DNA of 64,000 nt, taken from positions 29,640,549-29,704,548 of the forward strand of contig OX621234.1 in the NCBI GenBank assembly GCA_951640165.1, written 5' to 3'. The notes under the pieces are model-generated. The model did no database searches and was not told the origin of the DNA. It worked only from the letters and a program-made list of their open reading frames with translations. Source of the stretch: Pseudoips prasinana. Its lineage: Eukaryota > Arthropoda > Insecta > Lepidoptera > Nolidae. The position numbers and the translations under genes were made by a program. Positions 63,880 to 64,000 of the stretch are shown piece after piece (positions within the stretch are counted from its first letter, which is position 1; each line of letters starts with the position of its first letter).

Positions 63880-64000
63880 ATAATACTTTACAAACATATT
63901 ATAGACGGACACAAATTACATCCAGACTCTGAACAACTATTTACGGGCTACACAAATAGTTGTCCGGTGCAGGAAGCAAACCTCGGACACACAGCGGCGA
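63880..64000 (-). mobile_element. SINE family S3, cut by window end
   Basis: Minus-strand S3 body ('tctataatatgtttgtaaag', 'gcctgcaccggacaactat'). The head continues past the window. Confidence 0.75.

Overview
This is an AT-rich, intron-scale stretch of animal nuclear DNA, almost certainly from a moth or butterfly (Lepidoptera). The inference rests on the repeats: three tRNA-headed SINE families, short Helitrons ending in a CG-rich hairpin and CTAG, RTE-type LINE remnants, mariner elements, and a non-tRNA SINE resembling the Bm1/Metulj group. There are no bacterial genes, operons, rRNA operons or CRISPR arrays. Gene density is very low: only two short pieces on the minus strand look like host coding sequence (a spliced coiled-coil exon at 52792-52943 and a small membrane protein at 53988-54389). 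Nearly everything else that can be explained is transposable-element DNA, much of it nested.

Layout. 0-10 kb: SINE pieces, a perfect three-copy head-to-tail Helitron array (1417-1929), a broken mariner (2118-3056), a cluster of Helitrons interrupted by a SINE with 13-bp target duplications (6.2-7.2 kb), a SINE inside a SINE (7.8-8.3 kb), and the C-terminus of a LINE whose end resembles restriction-like-endonuclease LINEs (8.4-9.0 kb). 10-21 kb: SINEs, a 5S-rRNA-derived repeat (15.9-16.2 kb), LTR-like repeats with a conserved hairpin, and small hairpin MITEs. 21.9-25.7 kb: a full-length mariner whose ORF is open but whose first catalytic Asp is Asn, then a hAT-type element with perfect 8-bp duplications that carries an inserted RTE retrotransposon. 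26-32 kb: a decayed Ty3/gypsy element (gag, protease, RT, RNase H) on the minus strand, interrupted in RNase H by an inverted-repeat-bounded insert and upstream by a second hAT-type element (30065-32114). 33-40 kb: internally deleted DNA transposons, palindromic micro-elements, MITEs. 41-48 kb: a CR1/jockey-like LINE on the minus strand split by a second, 5'-truncated LINE with a 750-codon open frame. 49-51 kb: a second copy of the hAT+RTE composite in the opposite orientation. 52-54 kb: the host coding pieces. 54.6-56.4 kb: a tandem satellite built on AGATGGCG motifs. 57.5-59.6 kb: a P-element-like transposon (31-bp terminal repeats, near-perfect 8-bp duplication, THAP-like first exon). 60-64 kb: dispersed repeats and a CpG-rich block.

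Most interesting: (1) the two hAT-RTE composites show a retrotransposon captured by, and then multiplied with, a DNA transposon; each retains both levels of target duplication. (2) A P-like family is represented by a 2-kb copy plus two tiny palindromic derivatives, one only 37 bp long yet flanked by perfect 8-bp duplications. (3) LTR-like repeats contain a short hairpin whose stem differs by compensatory changes between copies. No complete host pathway or defence system is visible.
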